From Lachnospiraceae bacterium V9D3004 (lineage in GTDB: Bacteria; Bacillota; Clostridia; Lachnospirales; Lachnospiraceae): a stretch of 64,000 bases of DNA. A program made the position numbers and the translations under genes. The stretch is taken from assembly GCA_000621985.1 (NCBI GenBank), contig JHWW01000015.1, positions 17,273 to 81,272 of the forward strand, given 5' to 3'. Of the stretch, positions 36,440 through 45,564 are shown piece by piece (within the stretch, counting starts at the first letter, position 1; each line of letters begins with the position of its first letter). The notes beneath the pieces are model-generated. The model worked only from the letters and a program-made list of their open reading frames with translations. It had not been told where the DNA came from and made no database searches.

Positions 36440-37147
36440 TCACATCTTCTTCATTGCAAGATACCAGTCAAGAACTTCGATCGAGCCGTCATTTTCCGTC
36501 TTGCGACGCTCCGCCTCTTCAAGTGTTAACGGCGCCGGCATAACCACATCATCACCGGGCATCCAGTCCGCAGGAGTCGATACATTCTCCCTGTCATGAA
36601 GCTGCAGCGATTCGATGATCCTCTTGATCTCTGCCATATTACGTCCGGTCGACATCGGATAATACAATATCGTTCTGATAATTCCTTCCGGATCTATTAT
36701 AAATACGGCGCGAACAGTCTGTGTATTGGCAACGGTCTGAAGCATGCCGTATTTTTTGGCGACGTTCATGCTGATGTCCGCGATTATAGGGAACGGAACA
36801 ACAACATTCTCATGATCTTTCCACTTAATACCCTCAATACTCTTTGCCCATGCAAGATGTGAATGAAGCGAGTCTATCGAAAGACCGATGAGCTTCGTAT
36901 CAATCGCCTCGAATTCCTTCTCCATACTTGAAAATGCGATGAATTCCGTCGTACACACCGGCGTAAAGTCTGCCGGATGTGAAAATAATACAACCCACGA
37001 TCCTTTGTAATCCTCCGGAAAATTAATTTTTCCTTTCGTTGTCATTGCACGAAACTCAGGCGCCTTATCACCGATAAGCGGCATTCTGTATGCAGCCTCA
37101 CCGTTTGACAGTTCATTACTGTCAGTTGAATTAACATTTTCCCCCAT
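36440..37147 (-). CDS. Peroxiredoxin, 1-Cys/Prx6-like
   Basis: A 235-residue thiol peroxidase of the AhpC/TSA superfamily. The peroxidatic Cys sits in FTPVCTTEF near residue 65, and RAVFIIDPEG and the long C-terminal domain (MPGDDVVMPAP) place it in the Prx6-like group. It reduces hydrogen peroxide and organic peroxides. AAGGAGATGG precedes the ATG. Its neighbour, the rubredoxin fusion, is a plausible electron donor; that link is inference. Confidence 0.93.
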   Translation of the reverse strand: MGENVNSTDSNELSNGEAAYRMPLIGDKAPEFRAMTTKGKINFPEDYKGSWVVLFSHPADFTPVCTTEFIAFSSMEKEFEAIDTKLIGLSIDSLHSHLAWAKSIEGIKWKDHENVVVPFPIIADISMNVAKKYGMLQTVANTQTVRAVFIIDPEGIIRTILYYPMSTGRNMAEIKRIIESLQLHDRENVSTPADWMPGDDVVMPAPLTLEEAERRKTENDGSIEVLDWYLAMKKM

Positions 37148-37376
37148 ATAACCATCTCCTTATTACCATACCAAACTAATTCCTGCTCAATCATCATGCA
37201 CCACTTCAGTTCATTAAATTATATCAGAATGCGCTGTAATTGTAAACAAACTAAAATTCAAAACAACTTAAAATCACTATGGAATAAAAACGTCCGCCAT
37301 GGTACAATGAATGATAACATTGTGAGGGTTGCAAAACGAAAAAAACACGCAGCCAACTCACCCGGAGGTTTTGGAA

Positions 37377-37934
37377 ATGAACAACTCTGCTGATGAAGAA
37401 CGGATCAGACTCATCCCCCTGAAGCGATATGACAGGGAGCAATTCATAAAAGACAATCAGGAAGCATTCAAATACGGCGCAATGGAAGAATTCGGTCTCC
37501 GTGATGACCACTTTGAAGAAGACGGTGAGATCATATCAAGAGAGACTATTGAACGCTGTATTGATGATCCCTATTCCGAAACATACAGGATCGTATTGGG
37601 CAAAAGGAATGTGGGTGGGATCATTGTCCACATTGATCCCGAAACCAATCATAATGAGCTTGAGATAATGTTCATTGCGCCGAATGAGCACAGTAAGGGT
37701 ATCGGGCAGGCAGCATGGTGGGAGATCGAAGCCCTTCATCCCGAGACAGAAGTATGGGAAACCTGCACTCCTTATTTTGAGATACGCAATATTCATTTTT
37801 ATGTTAACTGCCTTGGATTTCATATAGTGGAATTCTTCAATTCGAAGCATCCCGATCCCAATTATCCTTCGGAGAATTCCGATGACGAACACGATGGAAT
37901 GTTCCGTTTTGAGAAAGTAATGAAGCAGGAGTGA
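37377..37934 (+). CDS. GNAT-like acetyltransferase
   Basis: A 185-residue protein with a GNAT-like fold: MFIAPNEHSKGIGQAAWWEIE resembles the acetyl-CoA-binding loop (variant R/Q-x-x-G-x-G/A), and FEIRNIHFYVNCLGFHIVEF matches the C-terminal part. I start at ATG 37377 because GGAGG precedes it at nine bases. It is the only plus-strand gene in this stretch. The substrate is unknown. Confidence 0.8.
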   Translation: MNNSADEERIRLIPLKRYDREQFIKDNQEAFKYGAMEEFGLRDDHFEEDGEIISRETIERCIDDPYSETYRIVLGKRNVGGIIVHIDPETNHNELEIMFIAPNEHSKGIGQAAWWEIEALHPETEVWETCTPYFEIRNIHFYVNCLGFHIVEFFNSKHPDPNYPSENSDDEHDGMFRFEKVMKQE

Positions 37935-37946
37935 TCGAATATTTTC

Positions 37947-39455
37947 TCACATAAGTCTCCAGCCGCTGTGATACTTATTCTTGAGTGTCCGGCCGTTCGC
38001 CTTGCACCATCCGAGCGGAAAGCCATCGACACATATAAGGTTCCAGCCTTTTGATACAGTTTCATTTTCATTCAGAGTTATAGTCTCACCCTTGAGATAA
38101 CGGGTTACCCTCTCATCATCTGCCGGAAATGAGACTGTATTCTTATATTCACCTCTGCCGATTGCCATCGCAAGTGCCTGTGACGGTTCAAACCTTCCCT
38201 TCAGGCAGCTTCCGAGGAACAGACCGTTCCTTAAGAAACGAAGTCCTTTCAGTCCCTGCATTCCCTCAGGCATGAGGAATAATCTCTCGCCCTGAAGTTC
38301 AAGTCTGTCATTATCGATATCCCGGTCGAGAGCCTTTGCAAACTCAAAGAAATTATCAATACCGGATGCCTCGGAAGAAGCATTTTTTTTATTGATATTT
38401 TTATTGTTTTTCTGATATTTTTTCAGAGTATTTTTTTTGATATTATTCCCGATATTATTATATCCTTCTTCAAAAGTTCCGGTCATCATCCTGCTGTCGG
38501 AATTATTATCTGCATATGAAACACCAACCGTCTTTATTCCGGCTTCCTTCTCATATGGAGCTTTCTTACGAAGAAGCGCAAGGAAATGTCCCTCACCGCC
38601 CATTTTGTGCGGCCAGATGCGGACACATTTTTTTATATTGATATCCGCACCCGGAATCCCTCTTCCAAAACCTTCATAGTCCTCCATATCCACAAGCTCC
38701 ATATCCGGACAGTTATCAAGCAGATACAACACTGCCTGCTCATCTTCTTCCGGTGAGAATGTACAGGTTGAATAAAGCATCATTCCTCCCGGCTTAAGCA
38801 TGCGGACTGCAGGGATTATTATCTCACGCTGAAGTTTTGCGTAAAAATCCACACCATTTTGTTCATAGCTTTTCATGACCGCTGGATCTTTTCTGAACAT
38901 CCCTTCTCCCGAACACGGTGCATCAAGCAGTATCTTGTCAAAATATCCTTCAAAATATCCCGCAAGCTTCGAAGGATTCTCACTGACAACAAACGGATTG
39001 CTTATTCCGAACAATTCAATGTTTTTTAGAAGCGCCTTCGCCCGCGAATTACTGATATCATTGGCAACGAGAACTCCGCTTCCGGCAAGCTTAACTCCAA
39101 GTTCCGTAGCCTTTCCTCCGGGTGCTGCACACAGATCAAGCACCGCTTCTCCCGGTTCTACAGGAAGCCTTGATGCCGGCGTCATGGCACTCGGCTCCTG
39201 AAGATAATATAAGCCTGCATGATAGTAAGGATGCTTTGCAGGCTGGTCTTCACCGTTATAATAATATCCGTTTGGAATCCATGGAATCTTCTTAATCTCA
39301 AACGGACATATCTTCTCGAATTCCTCACAGGATATCTTCGAAGTATTGACTCTTAAGCCATAATGTCTCGGTTCATCATAGCTTGCAAGAAAATCCTCAT
39401 ATTCATTTCCAAGAAGTTCTTTCATTCTTCGCACAAAATTCTCAGGAAGATTCAT
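37947..39455 (-). CDS. RsmF/NOL1-NOP2-sun family RNA m5C methyltransferase
   Basis: A 502-residue RNA cytosine-5 methyltransferase. Residues 100-310 form the SAM domain with LDLCAAPGGKATEL, LLDAPCSGEGMFRKDP (Cys in PCSG) and MLYSTCTFSPEEDE (catalytic Cys in TCT). The C-terminal part (about 380-502) resembles the RNA-binding tail of RsmF/YebU types. A Lys/Asn-rich linker near 340-360 is low in complexity. Probable target is 16S rRNA. It precedes the M29 aminopeptidase in gene order but starts a separate frame 28 bp downstream of it. Confidence 0.92.
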   Translation of the reverse strand: MNLPENFVRRMKELLGNEYEDFLASYDEPRHYGLRVNTSKISCEEFEKICPFEIKKIPWIPNGYYYNGEDQPAKHPYYHAGLYYLQEPSAMTPASRLPVEPGEAVLDLCAAPGGKATELGVKLAGSGVLVANDISNSRAKALLKNIELFGISNPFVVSENPSKLAGYFEGYFDKILLDAPCSGEGMFRKDPAVMKSYEQNGVDFYAKLQREIIIPAVRMLKPGGMMLYSTCTFSPEEDEQAVLYLLDNCPDMELVDMEDYEGFGRGIPGADINIKKCVRIWPHKMGGEGHFLALLRKKAPYEKEAGIKTVGVSYADNNSDSRMMTGTFEEGYNNIGNNIKKNTLKKYQKNNKNINKKNASSEASGIDNFFEFAKALDRDIDNDRLELQGERLFLMPEGMQGLKGLRFLRNGLFLGSCLKGRFEPSQALAMAIGRGEYKNTVSFPADDERVTRYLKGETITLNENETVSKGWNLICVDGFPLGWCKANGRTLKNKYHSGWRLM

Positions 39456-39483
39456 GGCAGATATCCTTTCTTAACATAGCTGT

Positions 39484-40602
39484 CTAGCTCAGATTCTCCG
39501 GATTCAATACTTCAAGTTCCGGAAGCACGAACAAGCCGTCTTTTCTTACAAGAACGTCATCAAAATATATCTCGCCTCCGCCGTATTCCGGAGTCATAAT
39601 GAGCACCAGATCCCAGTGAACCGATGAAGAATTGCCGTTAGGTGCTTCGTCATAACTGTCTCCCGGCGTAAAATGGATCGATCCTCTGATCTTTTCATCA
39701 AACAGAATATCTTTCATAGGCGTTGTAACATAAGGGTTAACGCCTATTGCAAATTCTCCGACGTATCTTGCACCCTCGTCCGTATCGAGTATCTCATTTA
39801 ATTTGTCGGTATTGTTGGCAGTTGCACTTACTATCTTGCCGTCTTTGAATTCAAGCCTCACATTCTCAAATGTGGTTCCCTGATATAACGACGGCGCATT
39901 ATAACATATCACACCGTTAACCGAATCTTTCACGGGCGCGGTAAATATCTCGCCATCCGGAATATTCATACGTCCTGCGCATGGGACTGCAGGTATATTT
40001 TTTATCGAGAAAGTAAGGTCAGTGCCGTTACCACTCACCAGCCTTACTTTATCCGTCTTTTCCATGAGCTCTTTTAAAGGCTGCATGGCTTTTTCCATAT
40101 TGCTGTAATCGAGGGTGCATACATCGTAATAAAAATCTTCGAACGCTTCCACGCTTGTATTGGAAAGCTGTGCCATAGCGGCATTCGGATATCTCAATAC
40201 GACCCATCTTGTATTCTTGACTCTGATATCGCTGTGAACAGGCTTGTTGTACAAAGTATCGTACAGTTTCATTTTTTCCATGGGAACATCTGAAAGCTCC
40301 GCAACATTTTCGGAGCCGCGTATTGCCACATAACAGTCCATCTGTTCCATCTCCTTGCAGGAAAGATCCGCCATTAACTTAAGCTGTTCTTCCGTACATC
40401 CAAGCAGGGTCTCCCTGAGCACTCTCATATTGGTGTAATGAGGAAAAGGGATCCCACCCGCCGCGTATACATTTTTAATTACCTGTCTTGCCAGGGGTTC
40501 CGTATCGGCACCTTTGTAATCCACATAGACTTTATCGCCTTTTTTTACTTCCATTGAAAAATTAACAAGAATGTCTGCCAGTTTTTTTATCCTGCTATCC
40601 AT
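39484..40602 (-). CDS. Aminopeptidase, M29 (AmpS/PepS) family
   Basis: A 372-residue cytoplasmic metallo-aminopeptidase of family M29. Typical sequence includes KLADILVNFSMEVKKGDKV at the start, NIPDGEIFTAPVKDSVNG (metal-binding Glu), GEFAIGVNP and the C-terminal SVHWDLV. It would trim peptides for amino acids. It lies four bases after the end of the C39-like membrane protein gene, suggesting co-transcription. Confidence 0.92.
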   Translation of the reverse strand: MDSRIKKLADILVNFSMEVKKGDKVYVDYKGADTEPLARQVIKNVYAAGGIPFPHYTNMRVLRETLLGCTEEQLKLMADLSCKEMEQMDCYVAIRGSENVAELSDVPMEKMKLYDTLYNKPVHSDIRVKNTRWVVLRYPNAAMAQLSNTSVEAFEDFYYDVCTLDYSNMEKAMQPLKELMEKTDKVRLVSGNGTDLTFSIKNIPAVPCAGRMNIPDGEIFTAPVKDSVNGVICYNAPSLYQGTTFENVRLEFKDGKIVSATANNTDKLNEILDTDEGARYVGEFAIGVNPYVTTPMKDILFDEKIRGSIHFTPGDSYDEAPNGNSSSVHWDLVLIMTPEYGGGEIYFDDVLVRKDGLFVLPELEVLNPENLS

Positions 40603-40606
40603 AACT

Positions 40607-43141
40607 TCACCTCGCTATACTTATAAACACGTTGCCTGCTTTTTCAAACATCGATGACGCATTCAGATGCGGAATATTCTCCGATGTTCCCTTCTCGGGA
40701 TCATATATCGTTGCCATCGTAGTCGTGTATGCCGTTATTATGACTGCATGATTCGAATCGGTCATTCCTATTACCGGTCTGTCGCCGCTGACGTAATACA
40801 GCACCTCATCAAATGTACAGCCCGTAAGATTCACGGCATTATCCACATAAGAATTAAGAATGTCAAATATCGACTTATTATTCTTCTTAATATCACCCGA
40901 ATCGGTTGATACATGCACCGCGCTCAACAGCATATGAGCACACGCCTCCATGCTTGATACTCCGCCCGACGCCTTGATCTCGGTAATTCCGGCCACAATG
41001 TGGGAATTATAACGTCCGCCTCTTTCCCATATAACCTGATTGTTATTTGCAATGACGACTCCCTGTTCGCTGTCTGCATATACAATGGCCTCTGCCGGAG
41101 AATTATATGCTGCTTTTATCTCGCCTTTGGCATATACGTAATATCTCAACTGATTTGTTTCGTAATCAAGGTATATCGGATGCTCTTCAGTCACAAGATA
41201 ATCACTTACCGTTGAATAATCGGGAGCCTTCTCAATATCTACCGATGAAGGCAGATCTATATACCATTCGGTAAGAGCTTTTTTGGTTACACGCGAAGTA
41301 AGATTAACCTGCTTAACTGTCGTTTTGCTGCGATTTATAATATTATCACCGGACGCGGCAACATAACCTTTGGCAGATTTTTTACATCTGTCCAGATATA
41401 CCACATTGTCCTCTATTCTCGCTTCAACAACATAATAACCTTTTTTCTTGTAGGATTTTACAACGCTTCCGTTCTCGTCTGCGATCTCAACTTTCTTAAG
41501 CGCTTCAATCTCGACACCTTCGGCGGTCGAACCGATATCGGACATTTTTCCGATGCCGTACACAACGTTTGAACCGATTACTCCGATAAGCTTGATATAG
41601 CCGTCTTCCGGCGGATACATGTTGGTCTGCGCACCTGTATCCATATTAAGCATCACAAGTTTGTGCGCATGATCGCCCTCTATCTCCGCTTCCCATACAT
41701 AGGAATGAGTTTCCGGAATTACAGTGTACTCATTTTCCTTAAGTCCTTCCACGATACATGTGAGCTTATCGGTAATGATACTGTAGGAATATATACTGTT
41801 ATTGATTGAAAAATAGAACACATCACCCGCATTGATATAGCAATTCTTCTCGAATTCGTGCCGTAACATCTGATAAGTCATCTCAAATGGAATATATAAC
41901 AGTTCGGTTATTACATTATCAGTCATATTGTATCTGTACAGAACCACCGCCACTTTTCCTTCATACGCGCCGTGAGCGATATATCCGTAGACCGCAAAAC
42001 AGATGTTACCCTCTTCATCAATTGAGAGAATATTGATATCCTGCTGCCTGTACAATTTGTGAACATAATCCGTTCCGCTTATATAACCGGAATATATATT
42101 CTTTATCCTGTTCTCTGTAAAATCATATTCATACAGATTATTATTCCTTACAAATGCGAGTCTTGTATTGGAATTATTGGTCATTAACTGGATATCTTTG
42201 GTTTGGCTTATGCCGATCTTAAGCTGATTCTTCTTGACACTTGTAAGAAGGACATCGTATTCGGCCTCTACAGATCTCTCGAACCACAGCAGATAAGCAC
42301 GTCCTTCAGAATATTTTACGCGGTAATATTCTTTAACATAATATGTCTCGAATCCCGACGGCACTTCCATCTTTGCAAAATAAACAAGTGATATCGACGC
42401 CGTCTCCATATTGTATTCTTTTATATCAGGCACGATATCGGTCAGTTCGACCGGAGACAGATCTCCCCATGTTATATTATAGAAACTTGAATTAATATCC
42501 ACATATGCAAATGATGTGTTATCGGCTGCAGGATTGGATTCAATGTAGGAAGACAACTTCTCATCTTTTTCTTTTGTCATCTCATGAAGACTTTTGACAA
42601 AATCAAGCTTTGCTTTGTAATTACTGTTTTCGGGATAATATTTTAATCTCGTATAATAACTGATCTTCTTGCTGACATCCGTAACAAGAGTAAGTTTCAG
42701 AGTATATTCGGTACTCGGCAGAAAATTAACATCAAAATCGAGCTTCACCGACATATTATCATTCTTGTCGGTATCAAACACACTGACAGCACCGGAATCA
42801 ATAAGTTCACCTGTTGTCACGAGTCTTACTTCATAATTCATCTTATTGATCTCGGTGTTATATTTGTCGATAAGTACCGATAATTCTTTTTTCTCGGAGA
42901 TCGGAGTGATCGTCTCTCTTATGGAGCCGGCAGCCATATTCCCACTGTATCCGAACAGTCTGTTGATATGGTAATTCTGACAGACAAGCTCAATAACAGG
43001 CAGTGCCTCTTCATCTTGAGACACTACCTCGTCGTTTTCTTCACCGCCGGTCTTCAATTCTCTGATATTCTGTCCGAATATCATCAATGCCACCACAAAT
43101 GCTATGATAAGTCCAAGCAATTTGTATATATGTTTTAACAT
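40607..43141 (-). CDS. Membrane-anchored protein with C39-like C-terminal domain
   Basis: An 844-residue protein. One N-terminal helix (about 6-25) anchors a large extracytoplasmic part. Residues 30-200 are beta-rich; 320-680 contain repeated beta-strand blades (for example NRIKNIYSG, DVFYFSINNSIYSYS), suggesting a propeller. The end (700-844) resembles peptidase C39: EACAHMLLS (Cys734), SNHAVIITAY (His798) and IYDPEKG (Asp814). The triad order is kept, but the usual CG after the Cys is CA. It may be a protease, a peptide-binding relative or inactive. It precedes the M29 peptidase and follows the ABC-2 transporter genes. Confidence 0.75.
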   Translation of the reverse strand: MLKHIYKLLGLIIAFVVALMIFGQNIRELKTGGEENDEVVSQDEEALPVIELVCQNYHINRLFGYSGNMAAGSIRETITPISEKKELSVLIDKYNTEINKMNYEVRLVTTGELIDSGAVSVFDTDKNDNMSVKLDFDVNFLPSTEYTLKLTLVTDVSKKISYYTRLKYYPENSNYKAKLDFVKSLHEMTKEKDEKLSSYIESNPAADNTSFAYVDINSSFYNITWGDLSPVELTDIVPDIKEYNMETASISLVYFAKMEVPSGFETYYVKEYYRVKYSEGRAYLLWFERSVEAEYDVLLTSVKKNQLKIGISQTKDIQLMTNNSNTRLAFVRNNNLYEYDFTENRIKNIYSGYISGTDYVHKLYRQQDINILSIDEEGNICFAVYGYIAHGAYEGKVAVVLYRYNMTDNVITELLYIPFEMTYQMLRHEFEKNCYINAGDVFYFSINNSIYSYSIITDKLTCIVEGLKENEYTVIPETHSYVWEAEIEGDHAHKLVMLNMDTGAQTNMYPPEDGYIKLIGVIGSNVVYGIGKMSDIGSTAEGVEIEALKKVEIADENGSVVKSYKKKGYYVVEARIEDNVVYLDRCKKSAKGYVAASGDNIINRSKTTVKQVNLTSRVTKKALTEWYIDLPSSVDIEKAPDYSTVSDYLVTEEHPIYLDYETNQLRYYVYAKGEIKAAYNSPAEAIVYADSEQGVVIANNNQVIWERGGRYNSHIVAGITEIKASGGVSSMEACAHMLLSAVHVSTDSGDIKKNNKSIFDILNSYVDNAVNLTGCTFDEVLYYVSGDRPVIGMTDSNHAVIITAYTTTMATIYDPEKGTSENIPHLNASSMFEKAGNVFISIAR

Positions 43142-43225
43142 GTTATTACTCCTGCTTTTTCAAACTTTCCTTTTCTTATATATGCCACATTATACACTTT
43201 AAGGTTCATTTGGTCAAAGCAGTTT

Positions 43226-43927
43226 TTAAAATTCCTTTCCTGCCAGAATCTTCCGGCTGATCATTATAGATATCGCTGATATAAGGGCAACGATGGCAGT
43301 TCCTATAACAGCAACTCCTGCCTTACCTACAGGTTCGAGTATCTTCATCACTTCCACAATTATATCATCAAAGTCCTCGTAGCCTGCCATTTTACCTATT
43401 CTTACCGATGCAATACTGCCTATTACCACAACGGCAACTATTATGAAAAGCACCATCCTTCCTTTTTCCGTGCCGTATTTGAGCTGAACCGGTATCATAA
43501 CGTCGGCAAATATTACCACTCCACCGAGTACAGCAAGCGTTCCGACGATCGAAGCCGGAATATCGATCGCAGCAAATCCTTTCGGTCCGAAGCCCGTTAT
43601 CACTATTGATGCCGCATAGCCTATCAGCGCTCCTGCAAAAGTACTTACAAGCGCTAATAAATATTTGCTGTAGACATACTTATTCCTGCTTACGGGAAGC
43701 GCGAGAATATATGCAAGTCCTCCGTTAAGCTCATCATATGATATCGATGTGACAACCTGCATTCCGAATATTATCGCAATATACGATGACAGAAAGCTTA
43801 TCACGAATTCATCCGATCCCGTCCCGTCTCTGAGGAAGAATACCAATACTATCATTATCATCATTATTCCGAATACTCTCTTGCTTAATCCTATATATCC
43901 CAGATCCTTTACAAATAATCCTTTCAT
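43226..43927 (-). CDS. ABC-2 type transporter permease
   Basis: A 233-residue membrane protein with six hydrophobic segments (near 18-35, 45-60, 95-115, 125-150, 155-175, 210-228). LNGGLAYILALPVSRNKYVYSKYL is the usual loop of ABC-2 permeases. Its ATG overlaps the end of the ATPase gene by four bases, so they are coupled. Together with the GntR regulator this is a YtrA-type operon, often tied to cell-envelope stress. Substrate unknown. Confidence 0.88.
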   Translation of the reverse strand: MKGLFVKDLGYIGLSKRVFGIMMIMIVLVFFLRDGTGSDEFVISFLSSYIAIIFGMQVVTSISYDELNGGLAYILALPVSRNKYVYSKYLLALVSTFAGALIGYAASIVITGFGPKGFAAIDIPASIVGTLAVLGGVVIFADVMIPVQLKYGTEKGRMVLFIIVAVVVIGSIASVRIGKMAGYEDFDDIIVEVMKILEPVGKAGVAVIGTAIVALISAISIMISRKILAGKEF

Positions 43928-44769
43928 ATCCTTGCACCCCTCTCCGCAACATTCAGAAAACTGTCTATAGAGCCTTTCTCAATTATTATATCCGGATAAT
44001 TATCCTCATAAAATTGTCTGTTATCCGTGATGCAGTCAAAACCGTTATTTCCTTCAAGTACATACACAATGTGTTTCTTATCGATATCTTCATATTGTCT
44101 GCGATCGAGCTTAAGCATTCCGAACTCGTCAATGATAACATCCGTCTCTTCATGAAGGATGATACTTCCTTCGTGTATCACATATATATCATCGCATATT
44201 CCTTCCAGATCGCTTGATATATGTGAGCTTATGAGAACCGACCTGTTCTCATCGGTATAATCTCTTAACATATCAAGCAGTTCATTTCTTGCGAGTACGT
44301 CAAGCCCCGCCGTCGGTTCATCAAGTATCAACAATTTTGCGTTATGACTCATGGCTGTAATAAGCTTAAGTCTTGCTTTCATTCCCGTAGAGAATTCTTT
44401 TGTTTTTTTATCAGTCGGCATACTGAACTTTTCACATAATGAATCAAAATATTCCCCGTCAAAATTCTTATAGCTCGCTTCGAGAATTTTCTTAATTTTC
44501 TTAACATTGAATTCTTCGCAAAAACATGCTCCGGACATTACAAATCCTATATCTTCCTTATCTTCCGGAGACGGTTCGGTCACTTCGCGTCCGAAGATGG
44601 TCATCCTTCCGCCGTCCGGTTTTACAAGACCGAGTATTGATTTAAATGTGGTGCTTTTTCCGGCGCCGTTCACCCCGACAAGTCCTGTTATATTGCCCGG
44701 TTTTACTTCCAATGTACAATTAAGACTGAAATTGTCATAATTCTTCGTCAACCCGTCTAATCTGATCAT
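43924..44769 (-). CDS. ABC transporter ATP-binding protein, GntR-linked
   Basis: A 281-residue ATPase with GVNGAGKST near residue 40, a signature motif in FSTGMKARLKL, Walker B LLILDEPTAG and the switch His in ISSHISSDLEG. The signature is STGM rather than SGGQ, which is common in ABC-2 exporters. The C-terminal 70 residues are a variable domain. It follows the GntR gene by 54 bp and overlaps the permease gene. Confidence 0.92.
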   Translation of the reverse strand: MIRLDGLTKNYDNFSLNCTLEVKPGNITGLVGVNGAGKSTTFKSILGLVKPDGGRMTIFGREVTEPSPEDKEDIGFVMSGACFCEEFNVKKIKKILEASYKNFDGEYFDSLCEKFSMPTDKKTKEFSTGMKARLKLITAMSHNAKLLILDEPTAGLDVLARNELLDMLRDYTDENRSVLISSHISSDLEGICDDIYVIHEGSIILHEETDVIIDEFGMLKLDRRQYEDIDKKHIVYVLEGNNGFDCITDNRQFYEDNYPDIIIEKGSIDSFLNVAERGARI

Positions 44770-44823
44770 ATTTCCTTACCTCCTGATTCTGTGTCTATAT
44801 ATAATCTTCCGTATCCTGTTCGT

Positions 44824-45195
44824 TCAGCCCGTTAGTATTATCTCAAAAAGTTCTCTTAATTCTTCATCAGACAACCCGCATACACGTCCTTCACGGATCA
44901 CTTCTTCCATTCTTTTCTCTAACTGCTTCCTGTGTTCCTCTTCCATAAGAGCCGCATTGGTATCGGCAACAAATGTTCCTTTGCCGTGAACGGTTATTAC
45001 ATAACCTTCTTTTTCAAGCGCGTCATAGGACTTCTTGACCGTGAGCGAACTGATCCTTAGATCCTTGGCAAGCGTCCTTACCGATGGAAGCGCAGTGCCG
45101 CTCACAAGCCCGCCGTCAGTTATCATCTGCTTGATCTGACCCGCGATCTGCTCATATATCGGCGTCATGGATGAATTGTTCACAATAATTCTCAT
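44824..45195 (-). CDS. GntR-family regulator, YtrA subfamily
   Basis: A 123-residue repressor with an N-terminal winged helix (PIYEQIAGQIKQMI, LPSVRTLAKDLRISSLTVKKSYDALEKEGYV) and a short C-terminal helical dimerisation tail, the size of the YtrA group. I choose ATG 45193-45195 with GGGAG at six bases; an ATG two codons earlier is too close. A consensus promoter whose spacer is palindromic lies at 45240-45268, so autoregulation is likely. It heads the ABC-2 operon. Confidence 0.92.
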   Translation of the reverse strand: MRIIVNNSSMTPIYEQIAGQIKQMITDGGLVSGTALPSVRTLAKDLRISSLTVKKSYDALEKEGYVITVHGKGTFVADTNAALMEEEHRKQLEKRMEEVIREGRVCGLSDEELRELFEIILTG

Positions 45196-45239
45196 ACGCA
45201 TCTCCCTGTTCCTTCAGTTGTATCCCCTCTGTGATAAAC

Positions 45240-45268
45240 AGTATATAACAGCTTGCAACTGTTGTCAA
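45240..45268 (-). promoter_or_regulatory. Sigma-A promoter with palindromic spacer (GntR operator)
   Basis: On the minus strand TTGACA (45268-45263) and TATACT (45245-45240) are separated by exactly 17 bp. The spacer together with the adjacent A/T forms an interrupted palindrome with arms AACAG (45247-45251) and CTGTT (45259-45263) in plus-strand reading. A repressor bound there would block polymerase. It drives the GntR-ABC operon. Confidence 0.85.
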
Positions 45269-45298
45269 GTGTTATATGGTGTTTGTTCCAAAAGAGTT

Positions 45299-45479
45299 GC
45301 TATTCACAGAATTTCGCAGACATATACTGATTCGTCATGCTTGCATGTAAGAAGCAGTGTATGGCTGTGAAAGAGGTTCCTGTGAAGCAGGAACCGCCCT
45401 CATATCCACAGCCGGAAGCAGCGAAGCTGCGACATACGCGAAGCGGATGGGCTGTGGGTTGTGGGGAGCTGTGAATAGC
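45299..45479. repeat. 181-bp structured element with 11-bp terminal inverted repeats
   Basis: GCTATTCACAG (45299-45309) and CTGTGAATAGC (45469-45479) are perfect inverted repeats. Inside are GGTTCCTG/CAGGAACC (45375-45382, 45388-45395), CCACAGCC/GGCTGTGG (45406-45413, 45450-45457) and a GCAGC-GAA-GCTGC palindrome (45418-45430). No ORF is present. It fills the spacer between the GntR promoter and the deacetylase. It resembles a small nonautonomous element (MITE-like) or a folded RNA. Confidence 0.6.
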
Positions 45480-45490
45480 GTAACGTTAAA

Positions 45491-45526
45491 GGGCAACCGG
45501 TTTTAATATTCAAAAACCGGTTGCCC
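45491..45526 (-). terminator. 14-bp perfect stem terminator
   Basis: GGGCAACCGGTTTT (45491-45504) pairs with AAAACCGGTTGCCC (45513-45526) around an eight-base AT loop. On the minus strand it lies 39 bp after the deacetylase stop and is followed by TTTAACG. It probably ends the deacetylase transcript. Confidence 0.8.
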
Positions 45527-45564
45527 TGATTCACTGTCACATCGCGTAGCGGAACATTTTTACA

